A stretch of 64,000 nucleotides of DNA, taken from positions 66,284-130,283 of the forward strand of contig KZ111177.1 in NCBI GenBank assembly GCA_002077045.2, given 5' to 3'. The first letter of the stretch is position 1. Each line of letters starts with the position of its first letter. Source of the DNA: Rachicladosporium sp. CCFEE 5018. Taxonomy: Eukaryota; Ascomycota; Dothideomycetes; Cladosporiales; Cladosporiaceae. Shown piece by piece: positions 11,218 to 20,836 of this stretch. The translations under genes were made by a program, and so were the position numbers. A model generated the notes under the pieces. It saw nothing but the letters and a program-made list of their open reading frames with translations, searched no databases and was not told where the DNA came from.

Positions 11218-12045
11218 GCTCGCTATCATGAATAGCAGTTCGGGAGGCGAGCTCTTGTGGGTTACGGCGTCCGGACACGGAGAGAGATGCATATGATATT
11301 TGGAGCGCGGCGTTCGGGAGTGGCAAAACAATGGGGAGGCGGCTGATAGCAGATGCTTCCGAGCTCTCAGGGTTGCTGGATATACCAATCAGTATGGCGG
11401 CCATAGAGGTGTACAGTATCCAATACAAGACATTGATTGCACGTTGACATCGCTCGCAGTGCAGAACGCACTCACTTCCAGGGACCTGGTTCGAGCCGAC
11501 GTTTCGGCCAAGACCAGCGACCAAGTAGGTGAGCGTTCCTTCCTTTGCTGTCATTCTCACATCGCGCCTTCCCTCTGGATCTCGACCACGCTGCCGCGCT
11601 GCGACTGGCTCGCTTGTCGTCGGCGCTACCAAGCGTCGCCAGCTTCTCGACCTCACCTCTTCATCTTTTAGTAGATTGGTGGTGGTTGCGCGCTCATCCA
11701 CATTTGCCGTCAACAACTACAATACCTTCATAAGCAAGCTGCGCGATAACAAAGCGACATACGCAATGGCACTGTTGCGAGAGCTCGCCCGACTGAAAAG
11801 TCAGTGACGAGGCCTCTGAAACTGCTCAAGGGGCGAAGTGAGTGATGGGAACGAAGTCATGGCTGCGCTGGCTTCACTCAATGTGACAGTAACACGACAA
11901 TGGCTCGTGATAGCATGAGATCTGCAATGCGTTGCTCATGCAAGACATAGTACAAAGCAGTCGACACAATGATCTGTTACCTTGATCACTTTGGTACCAC
12001 TCTCTTCTATCTCCTCTCCTGATCACAGTCTCAAGTCAAGCAACG
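11218..12045. other. Intergenic with an unusually conserved core
   Basis: The first 65 bases after the carrier stop have no resemblance to copy 2. From about 11343 to 11540 the copies are essentially identical. A conserved tail follows (about 11672-11807) with a frame ending MALLRELARLKSQ or KNQ in the two copies. A possible intron (gtgagc near 11529 to ttttag near 11671) could be the 5' UTR intron of the next gene or part of a small unrecognised gene. I do not call a CDS. Confidence 0.45.
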
Positions 12046-12676
12046 ATGTATCACCTCGTCCCCGACGTCGCCGGCCTGCGCACACAGATTATCGGTACGC
12101 ATCTTCGGCAACACAGGATGGGCCTCATCACTGACAGCATCGACAGCCAATCTCCAAGCCCTGGGAATCTTCTCAACGCCACTCTCGCCCTACGATCACC
12201 TTCTCCTTACATCCGGCCCCAACGGCGCCTACATGCGCGCGCTCATCTTCGCCTCCCACTCAGTGACTCGCTACCACGAGTCCACAGTTCCCTACTCCCC
12301 ACGCCGCGAAGACTCAGGCTCAAAGCTCGAGCGCGAGCTCTTCGGCACTTCGCCTGCCATGGTGGTACAGTCCCGTGAAAGCGAGACGATCTTTATCTCC
12401 AAGCTCAAAATTCGTGGTCCGCCCGCTGAGTCGCCAGCGTTGTGTTTGGATGCGCTGTTGGAGACTACGGCTGAGATGGTGGGGATGAAGTTTGGGACTG
12501 CAATGGGGGAGTTTGAGGCGGAGGGACCGGAGATGGTGGGGGAGTGCTTTGTTGATTGCGAGGTTCGTGATGAGGTGAAAAAGGGTGGCGAGGGGGCGAT
12601 GGGAGGGAGCATGGAGAGTGCGGGGACTACTGGTAGTGGGTGGGGCGAGAGGAAATTTTACGGAGATGGGGAGTGA
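12046..12676 (+). CDS. Conserved hypothetical protein, 192 aa
   Basis: I do not recognise this family. Exon 1 is 12046-12094 (MYHLVPDVAGLRTQII), a 52-nt intron is 12095-12146 (gtacgc donor, gacag acceptor, ctgac branch-like), and exon 2 is 12147-12676. Exon 2 begins ANLQALGIFSTPLSPYDH and goes on with LLLTSGPNGAYMRALIF. The C-terminal third is Gly- and Glu-rich and looks disordered. There is no signal peptide or membrane segment. The start codon and following residues are preserved in copy 2 at 63963, which supports the start. Codon-phase agreement across the intron makes this a likely real gene. Function is unknown. Confidence 0.7.
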
Positions 12677-13061
12677 GTGGACAGTGTGATGGACCGCTGT
12701 TGGAAGTGGCTTCGCCACATATGCGCAGCATGTCCTTGCAACTTGTTACATGTGGATCACATGCCTGGCATACTTTTCGGAGACAGGTGCAGATCGACAA
12801 GGGCAAAGATCGATGCAGTGCGGTGGTCGTGCCGTTGACTGTGATGCAGATATCAAGTATCTTGTGAAAGCACAGAGCGACGTGTCCGTGTATCGCTACC
12901 TACCTAGTACACTCGCTATGAAACCACAGAGTCTGCAAAAGCAGACATGTAAGAGCACATCTGCCATCTCACTCCGATCGCTGTAGACGATCATGTCTTT
13001 GTGGTCCGATCTATATGTGCGATTCATCTATAGTCTAAGTCTAGCATATATGAACTTCGGC
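12677..13061. other. Intergenic between convergent genes
   Basis: Short space between the 3' ends of the 192-aa gene (+) and the histidine phosphatase gene (-). Nothing recognisable beyond expected 3' UTRs. Confidence 0.5.
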
Positions 13062-13789
13062 TCATGCATCGAAATCAGCACTACTACTCGTTGGCCCATA
13101 CCCCCCAGCAGCAGCCACATCCTCCTTTTGATGCAAGAACGCTTCACCATCAACATGCTCCGGGTTGAACTCAAAGATCCGCACCTCAGCGTTCTGCCAC
13201 ATGTGCTCACTCGGCCCTTTACTCGAAGCAGTGATCTGCCTCAACACGTCACCATGCGCGACCAGAACGATATTCTCCTCTGGTCGGTCGCGGAGGAAGT
13301 GCCGCACCCACTTCGCGCGATTGGCGATGGCACCGCGATCCTCGGAGTAGAAGCCTTGCTTGGAGGTCCAGTCATCGGTGAGAAGAGCCAAGTCAAATTC
13401 CCTGAACTCCGGGTGCTTAGCCAGCTCAGCTCTCGCAGAGCCAGTGTCGCAAGGGAAGGCGTTGCATTCTTGCGCTTGCGGGAGACAGATCACATTCTTG
13501 ATACCGAGACGTTCTACTGCGGGTCCCCAGCCGAGTTTCGTCGTTTGGAGGGTTCGCTTGAGAGGCGATGTGACGATCAGATGGGCGGAGTCCTGGAGTG
13601 AAGAGATTTTGGGAGCGAGAGCTGCGGCTTGCTTTTTACCGAGTGGCGTTAGGGGAGCGTCGGGTATGGAGTAGTCCAGGTCAACGTTGTGCTCGGCCTA
13701 TAATTGTGAGTTCAGTGTGATGTACCTGGCGAGGCTCGGGTACGTACCTGGGCATGCCGAGTAAGATATATGCGGGAGTGTGGTGCCAT
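13062..13789 (-). CDS. Phosphoglycerate mutase-like histidine phosphatase
   Basis: Exon 1 is 13748-13789 (14 codons, MAPHSRIYLTRHAQ), a 50-nt intron is 13698-13747 (gtacgt donor, ttatag acceptor), exon 2 is 13062-13697; 225 residues. The histidine phosphatase signature is formed across the splice as TRHAQAEHN, with the catalytic His at residue 12. Other landmarks are LTPLGKKQA, the SPLKRTLQT segment carrying the second conserved Arg, and VLVAHGD with the second catalytic His. Such proteins use a phosphohistidine intermediate. In fungi this short cytosolic subgroup includes phosphatases of small metabolites and broad-specificity enzymes, so the substrate cannot be told from the sequence. It is convergent with the upstream 192-aa gene. 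Confidence 0.9.
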
Positions 13790-14912
13790 TGCTGCAGGGA
13801 ACAGATGCAAACGGATGTAATGGACGTCGAGATGTAATACTGGTGGGAGAAAGGTGTGTAGTTATACAGCTTCTTCGACTTACGCTCTCGTATGTAATGT
13901 ATCAACCCTGACTAGACTGTGCTGCATCCATTACATGTTGATGACTCGTCGTCAAAAATTGTGAGCCTTGGCGTTGTCCAAATGCCGATGACCAGCGGCT
14001 GCTTGCACGTGGGGCTCCTATGGAGGCATGATCGAAATGCTCCGTACGGCGTACGCTTTGCTGTTTAGATCTTTGCCAGCAATGATCTGGCTGACATCTC
14101 GAGGTTGAATTCCTGTGCTGGAGATTGTACCTTGTTATTGGACATACCCACGCCTCGAGGTGCTGAGACGCCTAGCCCGGTAGGCCGATCAACACTGAGG
14201 ACCACCAATCTACCCGGCTACATTCACAGACCGGCTGGGTAGTAGAGCGGCTGGGGATGACAACCGTAGCAAGTCAAGTGCTAATGCGCGTGTGTTCCTT
14301 CTGACCTGACCACATAGACCCGAATCCATTTCATGTGGTCGAGCAAAGGAATTGAAAGATGAGTTCTTAGATGACCGAGCCGATTTGGGCAAGAGTGCAC
14401 GCGACACTACTCATCCACCAGTGTGGCTGAATAGCATGAAACCAGGGAATCGTGCATAGATTAAAGCAAGCTAATGTACCTGGTGAGCCACTATCAGATT
14501 GAGTCTCGGCCAAGTGAGGTTTGATGATTGGGTGCCGCCTCGGCGAGAGTCGCAGTCGCCAAGAGTGGGAAAGCTCGAGCGATGACATCCACTTTTGAAC
14601 ATGACCTTTTACCATTGATGTTGTAGTGTTCGTCTACCTATCACCACTCGAGCTCTCAGTGTTCGTGCCCTACAGCATTGTTGCTGTTAGCTGAGCAGAC
14701 CTACAAAGTATCGTATCGCTAAACCCTCTTTGCTCGCCACCACGCGAGGATACCGAATATCCTGTCCTGCGGAAACGCGGCTCTGCACGCAGCGTTGTAC
14801 ATCGAGTTCCGTACACCAGCCTCTCGCTGGCACATCAACAGGGCCTAGCATATCCGCAGCTAGGCGTATAGAAGCGCACTCAGGGGTCTGGAGAACTTGA
14901 CGCCCCGGCGAC
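13790..14912. other. Intergenic between divergent genes
   Basis: About 1.1 kb separating the 5' ends of the histidine phosphatase (-) and the Mg transporter (+). It should hold both promoters. No gene, RNA gene or transposon remnant is recognised. Confidence 0.5.
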
Positions 14913-17847
14913 ATGGCGGCAACAGGGAAGGACATCGAGCGTGTTGCCGGGCCAGAGTCCATGGCAATGCCAGGGTCGGGTAACGCGCCAGTCCATGGAT
15001 CCATGCCCGACCCGGCAGCTGCGCCTAAGAAGAAGAGGCATCGGGCAGGTAAAAACCGTAAGAAGACTCGAAGACAGAGCTTCGTAGCGCCATCCGAGAC
15101 GGACGAGACCGCCATGGAAGAGGAGCATCGACCGAGCTTGCGAAACGCTACAAATGGGCGACAGTCAGGCCAACAATCTAGCTTGTATCGCATACCACAG
15201 AGCAACAGAAGCAACACTAGCCTTGAAAGCCAGGCATTGCTGGATCACAGGGAGCATGAGATCTCGCCAAATCGACGGCGCAGCATACAGCAGAGCCTTG
15301 GAAGGCCGAGCATGGCATACAATCGACAGCAGGCTCGCGCCTCCCAGCTATCAAGCTCTCAGAATGGTGGCCAGAGGTCACGGCCGGTTCGGGCGCAGAG
15401 CTCTGCGATTGACGAAGACGAGATTGATATGGACGAGGCCACAGATCGCACTCCGTTACTCTCCAGATCGCACAACCAGTCAAGACCGGAAATGTCTAGA
15501 AAGAATTCAGCCCAGGGCCGCGCACACGGTGGCCACAATCATGGACGGCGAACGTCGATCAACTCGCGAGCGTCGTCGCAGCGCGCAATTGACATTGGCT
15601 TACACTCCTCTGACAAGAAGACGCTTGACGACCAAGACTACGATGTCAATAATCCGCCATCTGTCCCCAGCTCGCCAAAGATCGGCACCCTGGACGATGT
15701 CATGGTCGGCGATGCGCCCATCAACCCATCAGGCAGAAGTCGAGACGCCATCATCAACATCGACTACAACGAAGATGATGATCGGATGCTGGGCAGCTCC
15801 CCTGATGATCGCAGACGTCACACGGTTGCCGATTTGGCAGAGATGGACGTCTGCTATCCTCATGATCACGATGAACACTTCAGCGAGGCAGGTGATGATG
15901 AAGACCGGCAATCGCACGCGAGCAGCATACGTCGGCGTCGTAGGAAACATCGGGCTCATCAATGGCCCGTCTTTGACATTCTTGACGATTGGACTCGGGA
16001 GGAGAAAGAAGAGCGCACGCAGCAGGAGCATGTCCGTGCGAAGAAGATCTCAGAGCCGGTGATGGTCGATGGTAGACTCAGGCCTAAGAAGCCAGTTTGG
16101 CATCGGACAGAAGACGATGCACCGTTTCGGTTCACCTACTTCAATGAGACATTCGAGAGCACGATCCATGCTCGGACCATTGGCGACTTGCTGCAAGATG
16201 GCTGCACGTTCCCAGAGCTCTTCCTTCCTGATCCTGTCGAGATTAGCGAGAGCAGTGAGAGTGAGAGCGAGTGTGAAAGTCAGCTGGAGGTACCAACCAA
16301 CGGCCATGCCAACAGAGGAGCACCAGAAAGCAGTCTGCTTGATCGACCGAACGAGAAACGCTCGCCGTCTGTTAGCAAGTCCAACACTGGCACGAACACG
16401 CCGTCGGGTCGAGTCTCCGCAGCTGCGACCCCGACAGTGGACGAGAAAGCGCCCAAGAAGCGACAAGGAGAGCGTCCCACGTTTTGGCTGGATGTACTGA
16501 AGCCTACCGAGATGGAAATGAAGGTCCTGGCGAAAGCGTTCGGCATCCATCAATTGACGATTGAGGATATTCAAATGGACGAGCCACGTGAGAAGGTGGA
16601 ATTGTTCAAGAAGTACTACTTTGTCAATTACCGCTCTTTCGAGCAAGACAAGGACAGCGAGGACTACATGGAGCCGGTGAACATGTACGCAGTCGTTTTT
16701 CACGATGGTGTGATTACCTTCCACCACACGATGACGCCGCATCCTGCAAACGTCCGCCGACGAATCCGACAGCTGAACGATTATCTCAGCCCCAACGCGG
16801 ATTGGATAAGCTACGCTCTCATAGACGATATTACGGATGCTTATGCACCTTTAGTGCAAGCTATTGAGGATGAAGTGGACGATATCGACGATGAGATACT
16901 CACAATGCATGAAGATACCATGCACGCTGCAAAGGAGAAAGATAAGACTAAGGCTATCAAGCGAGCGTCAACTCGAGATCATGAGAAGTCTAGCAACGAA
17001 AAATCCGAAAGTGACAAAACGCCTGCTGAAAGTGCTGGTGATATGCTCCGACGGGTCGGCAAATGTCGCAAAAGGGTCATGGGCCTCTACAGATTGCTCG
17101 GGAGCAAAGCAGACGTTATCAAGGGGTTTGCGAAGCGCTGCAATGAGCAGTGGAATGTGGCTCCGAGGAGCGAGATTGGTCTGTATCTTGGTGATATCCA
17201 AGATCATATCGTTACAATGACGGGCAATTTGAGCCATTATGAAAGGTTAGTGCAATTCTCTGCTAATCTAGCTAGTGCTCTCTCCGAAAAGTTGAGGGGG
17301 CTTGTGCTACTGTCGTCTTGGCTGCGACAGCGGAAATCTGTGCTATCGTGCGCAGGAGAGAGCACTTCAAACAATGCATGTGTCTCTCATGCGGTGCGCT
17401 TACAGCAGTCGCTGTCGCGGTCAAGTCGGCAGCAGCACAGGCACCTTAAGACATCCTGCGAGAGGTGAACTTCATTCCGAAGATCTCAATACTGACATGT
17501 GCCACTTAGCCTCCTTTCCCGAGCCCACAGCAACTATCTCGCTCAGATCAACGTTCGCATGAACGAACGCGCCGAGCAAACAAACGATACTCTTGGCAAG
17601 CTGACAGTCCTCGGTACCATCGTTCTCCCAATGAACATCATCACTGGAATGTGGGGAATGAACGTCTGGGTTCCGGGCCAGGGTGATGAGGGCAATTTGC
17701 TCTGGTTTTGGGTCATCACTGCAGGTTCGTCACTTTCTGCCCTTCGTTTGAGAAAGATTCAGTTGCTGACATCACTCACTTGTAGGTCTTATTGGATTTG
17801 GCCTCAGCTGCTACTTCACTGCTAAGAGGGTGTATGGGATTGTGTAG
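14913..17847 (+). CDS. CorA-type magnesium transporter (Alr1/Mnr2 class)
   Basis: Membrane Mg2+ transporter of the CorA superfamily. Exons are 14913-17245, 17510-17724 and 17786-17847, with introns of 264 and 61 nt; 869 residues. The first roughly 500 residues are polar and low complexity, with basic tracts such as PKKKRHRAGKNRKK and acidic Ser-rich stretches, as in the long N-termini of Alr1/Alr2/Mnr2. The CorA core starts at about residue 520 with FWLDVLKPTEMEM, then IHQLTIEDI and EKVELFKKYYFVNYR. The two C-terminal membrane helices contain the diagnostic Gly-Met-Asn (residues 827-829, in ITGMWGMNVW) and LLWFWVITAGLIGFG, assembled across intron 2. The C-terminus ends AKRVYGIV. The 264-nt intron is unusually long for this window. 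Whether it sits in the plasma membrane (Alr1-like) or vacuole (Mnr2-like) cannot be settled here. Confidence 0.93.
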
Positions 17848-18295
17848 AATGAGAGACTCTTGGAAGCCATGGCAAATCGGGTCATTTGGTGGAGTTCGGA
17901 GTCTTGGCTGGGGTGATATGGGTATAGATAGGCAGTGCAGCTGGACTCGAAGGTCGGCATGTAAGACTACAGGACTAAGGTTGAGGCGTGGCGTTGATTA
18001 TAGCGTCCAACTGGATTCTCCGGACTCACGCATCTGCCGCGATCATGGTCAGAACGCGCGCTGGTATCTCCTCGGTCGTCGTCCACCTCTCGAGCTGCCG
18101 TCCTTGAATCTGTGAGTGGCACTTCAGTGCATCCTCTGTCCGTGAGAGCACAAGCATACATCCCTACGTCACGGGCGACGTTTCACCTTCTATGGTGGAG
18201 TGGTGGAGTGCAGCTGACTAAGAGCTGCCAAGAATCGCGAGTCTCCACTTCGCCAGAGCGTGCTACCTTTATCAACACCTCACACGTCCAATGTG
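17848..18295. other. Intergenic: Mg transporter 3' flank and GatB promoter
   Basis: No gene is seen. The GatB frame is open a little upstream, to an ATG at 18260, but the ATG at 18296 gives a better mitochondrial presequence. Confidence 0.5.
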
Positions 18296-20089
18296 ATGAG
18301 CGTGCCGTCCGTGCGACTTCGATTGCTGAAAGCCCTGCCAGCGCTGTACACAAGGCCTGGATACACCACCCGGCCATGCTACGTGTCGAAATGGCTCCAG
18401 TCGCGCGGGCTGCAGGTCTCCACTGCTTCTCCGCCCAACGCCGTCCCCCTTCGCAAGCACCTGAAGGATGAGGCGAAGCGAAAGAAGGCCGATGCCAAAG
18501 CTACTCGTGGACTAAGACAAAATGATGCAGCTATTGCGCGGTTGGAGAAGTGGGAGCTCACTGTAGGAATTGAGGTGCACGCTGAGCTGAACACCGCTTG
18601 CAAGCTCTTCTCCTCTGCTACTGCCGCATCGGGAGACAGCACTGCAGTGCCAAACAGCAATGTCGCAGCCTTCGATGCAGCACTACCTGGGTCTCAGCCT
18701 CAGTTCCAGGTGGCTACGCTTCTGCCAGCCCTGAGGGCGGCCATCGCACTCGGCTGTGATGTACAACGGAAGAGTGGCTGGGATAGGAAGCACTACTTTC
18801 ACTGGGACCAACCGAACGGATATCAGATCACGCAGTACTATCAGCCGTTTGCCAAGGACGGCGTACTGGAGCTTACTGCCGAAGATGGGGTTCCTCAGGA
18901 GGAGCTTCTGGGCGCACGAAGTCTGAATATCGGCATCAAGCAGATACAGATGGAGCAAGATACTGCGAAGACTACGCACCATCCGCAATCGAAATACCAC
19001 ATCGACTACAATCGCTCTGGGCATCCACTGATCGAGATTATCACGTTGCCGCACATTCATTCGCCGCAGACTGCAGCTGCGGTGGTGCGCAAGCTGCAGG
19101 GAGTGCTGAAGGCAGTCGATGCGTGCACTACAGGTATGGAGCTTGGTGGCCTGCGTGCTGACGTCAATGTATCAGTGCGACAGCGTGGGACGCTTGGCGA
19201 CTCTTCTTACAGTGGCGTCGCTGGTCTGGGTCGACGGACAGAGATTAAGAATTTGAGCTCCTTCAAGGCTGTCGAGGATGCGATTGTTGCTGAACGTGAT
19301 CGGCAGATCTCTGTACTGGAAGCAGGTGGAACCATTGCTGGCGAAACCAGAGGTTGGTCGCTCGGATCGACCGAGACGACGCGACTACGAGGCAAAGAAG
19401 GCGAAGTCGATTATCGATACATGCCTGACGCCGACTTACCTCCATTGATCATTGGGAACGATCTGATCGATCAGTTGCGCAGCAGTCTCCCCGAGTTGCC
19501 TGATGCCACTATTGGACGGGTGCAACGCGAGTATGGCCTCACCGAAAAAGACGCTCGTACGATTGTTGCATTGGACGACGGCGACCGTCTGGACTTCATG
19601 GAAGCCACAGTCGAGCTACTTCACCCCCGCTTGATCGATATTGACGACTTGAAGCTTGGCAGATTGGCTGGCAATTGGGTCCTGCATGAGATTGGCGGTT
19701 TCCTGACAGCAAAGAATTTGAGCTGGTCCGATCTGAAGATGTATCCCATCGATCTGGTCAACATCATTGCGTACCTGACACGCGGCGAGATCACCTCTGG
19801 TACGGCGAAGCAATTGCTCGATTATGCCAACGATGGATCGACTACACGAGGAGTCGACGATTTGATCCATGATCTGGGTCTTCTGCTTCGCCCGCTGTCA
19901 GACGATGAGTACACTGAATTGGCTCGTACGATCATGGATGAGAATCCTGGGATGGTTGCTGCTGTCAAAGAGAAGGGACAGAAAGGGAAGATCATGTGGT
20001 TCGTCGGTCAGATGGTGCGAAGGGGAGACGGGGGGACGATCGAGCCTGGAAGGGCGAAAGAGGTGATTGAGCGAATACTGGCAGAGTGA
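18296..20089 (+). CDS. PET112: Glutamyl-tRNA(Gln) amidotransferase subunit B, mitochondrial
   Basis: GatB subunit of the GatFAB-type amidotransferase, which turns mischarged Glu-tRNA(Gln) into Gln-tRNA(Gln) for mitochondrial translation. Single exon, 597 residues from ATG 18296; an in-frame ATG at 18260 would add 12. The N-terminus (MSVPSVRLRLLKALPALYTR) is basic and free of acidic residues, as a mitochondrial presequence should be. The GatB core follows: VGIEVHAELNTACKLFSSA, KHYFHWDQPNGYQITQYYQP, the IKQIQMEQDTAK segment and DYNRSGHPLIEI, then the MELGGLRADVNVSVR and EIKNLSSFKAVEDAI motifs. A C-terminal GatB/YqeY-like helical domain ends in IERILAE. The assignment is secure. Confidence 0.96.
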   Translation: MSVPSVRLRLLKALPALYTRPGYTTRPCYVSKWLQSRGLQVSTASPPNAVPLRKHLKDEAKRKKADAKATRGLRQNDAAIARLEKWELTVGIEVHAELNTACKLFSSATAASGDSTAVPNSNVAAFDAALPGSQPQFQVATLLPALRAAIALGCDVQRKSGWDRKHYFHWDQPNGYQITQYYQPFAKDGVLELTAEDGVPQEELLGARSLNIGIKQIQMEQDTAKTTHHPQSKYHIDYNRSGHPLIEIITLPHIHSPQTAAAVVRKLQGVLKAVDACTTGMELGGLRADVNVSVRQRGTLGDSSYSGVAGLGRRTEIKNLSSFKAVEDAIVAERDRQISVLEAGGTIAGETRGWSLGSTETTRLRGKEGEVDYRYMPDADLPPLIIGNDLIDQLRSSLPELPDATIGRVQREYGLTEKDARTIVALDDGDRLDFMEATVELLHPRLIDIDDLKLGRLAGNWVLHEIGGFLTAKNLSWSDLKMYPIDLVNIIAYLTRGEITSGTAKQLLDYANDGSTTRGVDDLIHDLGLLLRPLSDDEYTELARTIMDENPGMVAAVKEKGQKGKIMWFVGQMVRRGDGGTIEPGRAKEVIERILAE

Positions 20090-20548
20090 GCAATTACTGC
20101 TGTCGGCTCCCAAATTGGGAACACTGGTGGTATCAGGGACAACATCACTCCGTTGCGGATTCATCAACGACCCTACGATTGGACGAATCGACCGCAGACG
20201 ACCGAACCCTCAGCCTACGCGTCAAGATCGTCGGGTCCAGAAAAGTCAATAACACCAATACCCAGGGACGCGACAGGAGCTGGCGAACTGTCCAACACTC
20301 ACTTGACTACTCAACTGATGAAGCTACGCCTTACATGGTTGTGACATGTGAGATACATACATCGGACTCCAACCGCCTCTCTTCCCTTCGACGCCGTCAA
20401 CACCCACACTTTGTCCTGAAGTTGATCTCTCCCGCACCCGGGACTCGGATCCGAGTATCTCCACTCCAGCACCCGGTCTGCACGACCAGTCCAGATCCTA
20501 CCCCAAGTGTGGCCAATAGTCGATCTTGATCCTCCTCAACGAGATCCC
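20090..20548. other. Intergenic between convergent genes
   Basis: Lies between the GatB stop (+) and the 3' end of the first small membrane-protein gene (-). Nothing recognisable. Confidence 0.5.
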
Positions 20549-20836
20549 CTACGCTGGACGAAGCGCTTGTCCGTTGTCGTCGATTTCCAAAATCATTCGC
20601 ATACGGCGGCCCGCTGCGATGTGGTCGAGTAGCTCGTACAGAGGGAGGACTGGTATGTTCGGACGAGTCTGTGTGAAATGACCTAGACATCAATGTGTCA
20701 GTCCAGTCGTGAATCCATTACATTGCGATGACGAGCGAGGACCTTGTGCGGCCCTCCAAGCCATCCATATAGCTCCAATGCCTAGCAGACTTGCGATTAG
20801 GCCGAAAAGTAGTTGTACGAGGGTGTTGGCGTCCAT
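20549..20836 (-). CDS. Small single-pass membrane protein, tandem family member A
   Basis: Two-exon gene read from conservation with member C at 22674-22953. Exon 1 is 20743-20836 (31 codons plus 1 nt), a 60-nt intron is 20683-20742, exon 2 is 20549-20682; 75 residues. Exon 1 encodes MDANTLVQLLFGLIASLL, then GIGAIWMAWRAAQ: a very short N-terminus and one hydrophobic helix ending in Trp/basic residues. Exon 2 encodes a soluble tail with RPNIPVLPLYELLD, then RRMRMILEIDDNG. Members A and C have exon 1 of identical length (94 nt) and the same splice phase; their tails share RPxxPLxELLD, RRxRMxLEIDDxG. I do not recognise the family. It is likely an endomembrane or surface microprotein; topology and function are unknown. 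The copies are too different for recent duplication. Confidence 0.75.

Larger units (their letters stand above)
1..12083. repeat. Large direct duplication, copy 1 (six-gene block)
   Basis: This stretch matches 51888-64000 collinearly in the same orientation, covering PRO2, GH20, GDH2, the H1-tail-like gene, the carrier and the start of an unknown gene. The offset between copies moves only from 51887 to 51920, so indels are few and small. Introns sit at identical places. Divergence is patchy: for example about 10% at 5760-5940, but one substitution over roughly 280 bases from 5941. Neither outer boundary is visible, because the block runs off the window's left edge in copy 1 and off its right edge in copy 2. 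Confidence 0.97.

Noticed and set aside
11480..11500. A ggttcgagcc sequence resembling a tRNA B box
   Set aside because: The flanking bases do not form a T stem and no A box or acceptor stem is seen.
11183..11716. Minus-strand frame with a hydrophobic stretch (YWILYTSMAAILIGIS), partly shared with copy 2
   Set aside because: The start differs between copies, one end overlaps the carrier gene and 3' flank, and no splice model gives a known small protein. Kept only as part of the conserved-segment finding.
17302..17562. Short plus-strand frames inside the 264-nt CorA intron
   Set aside because: No motif, and the CorA membrane helices are only restored by removing this stretch.
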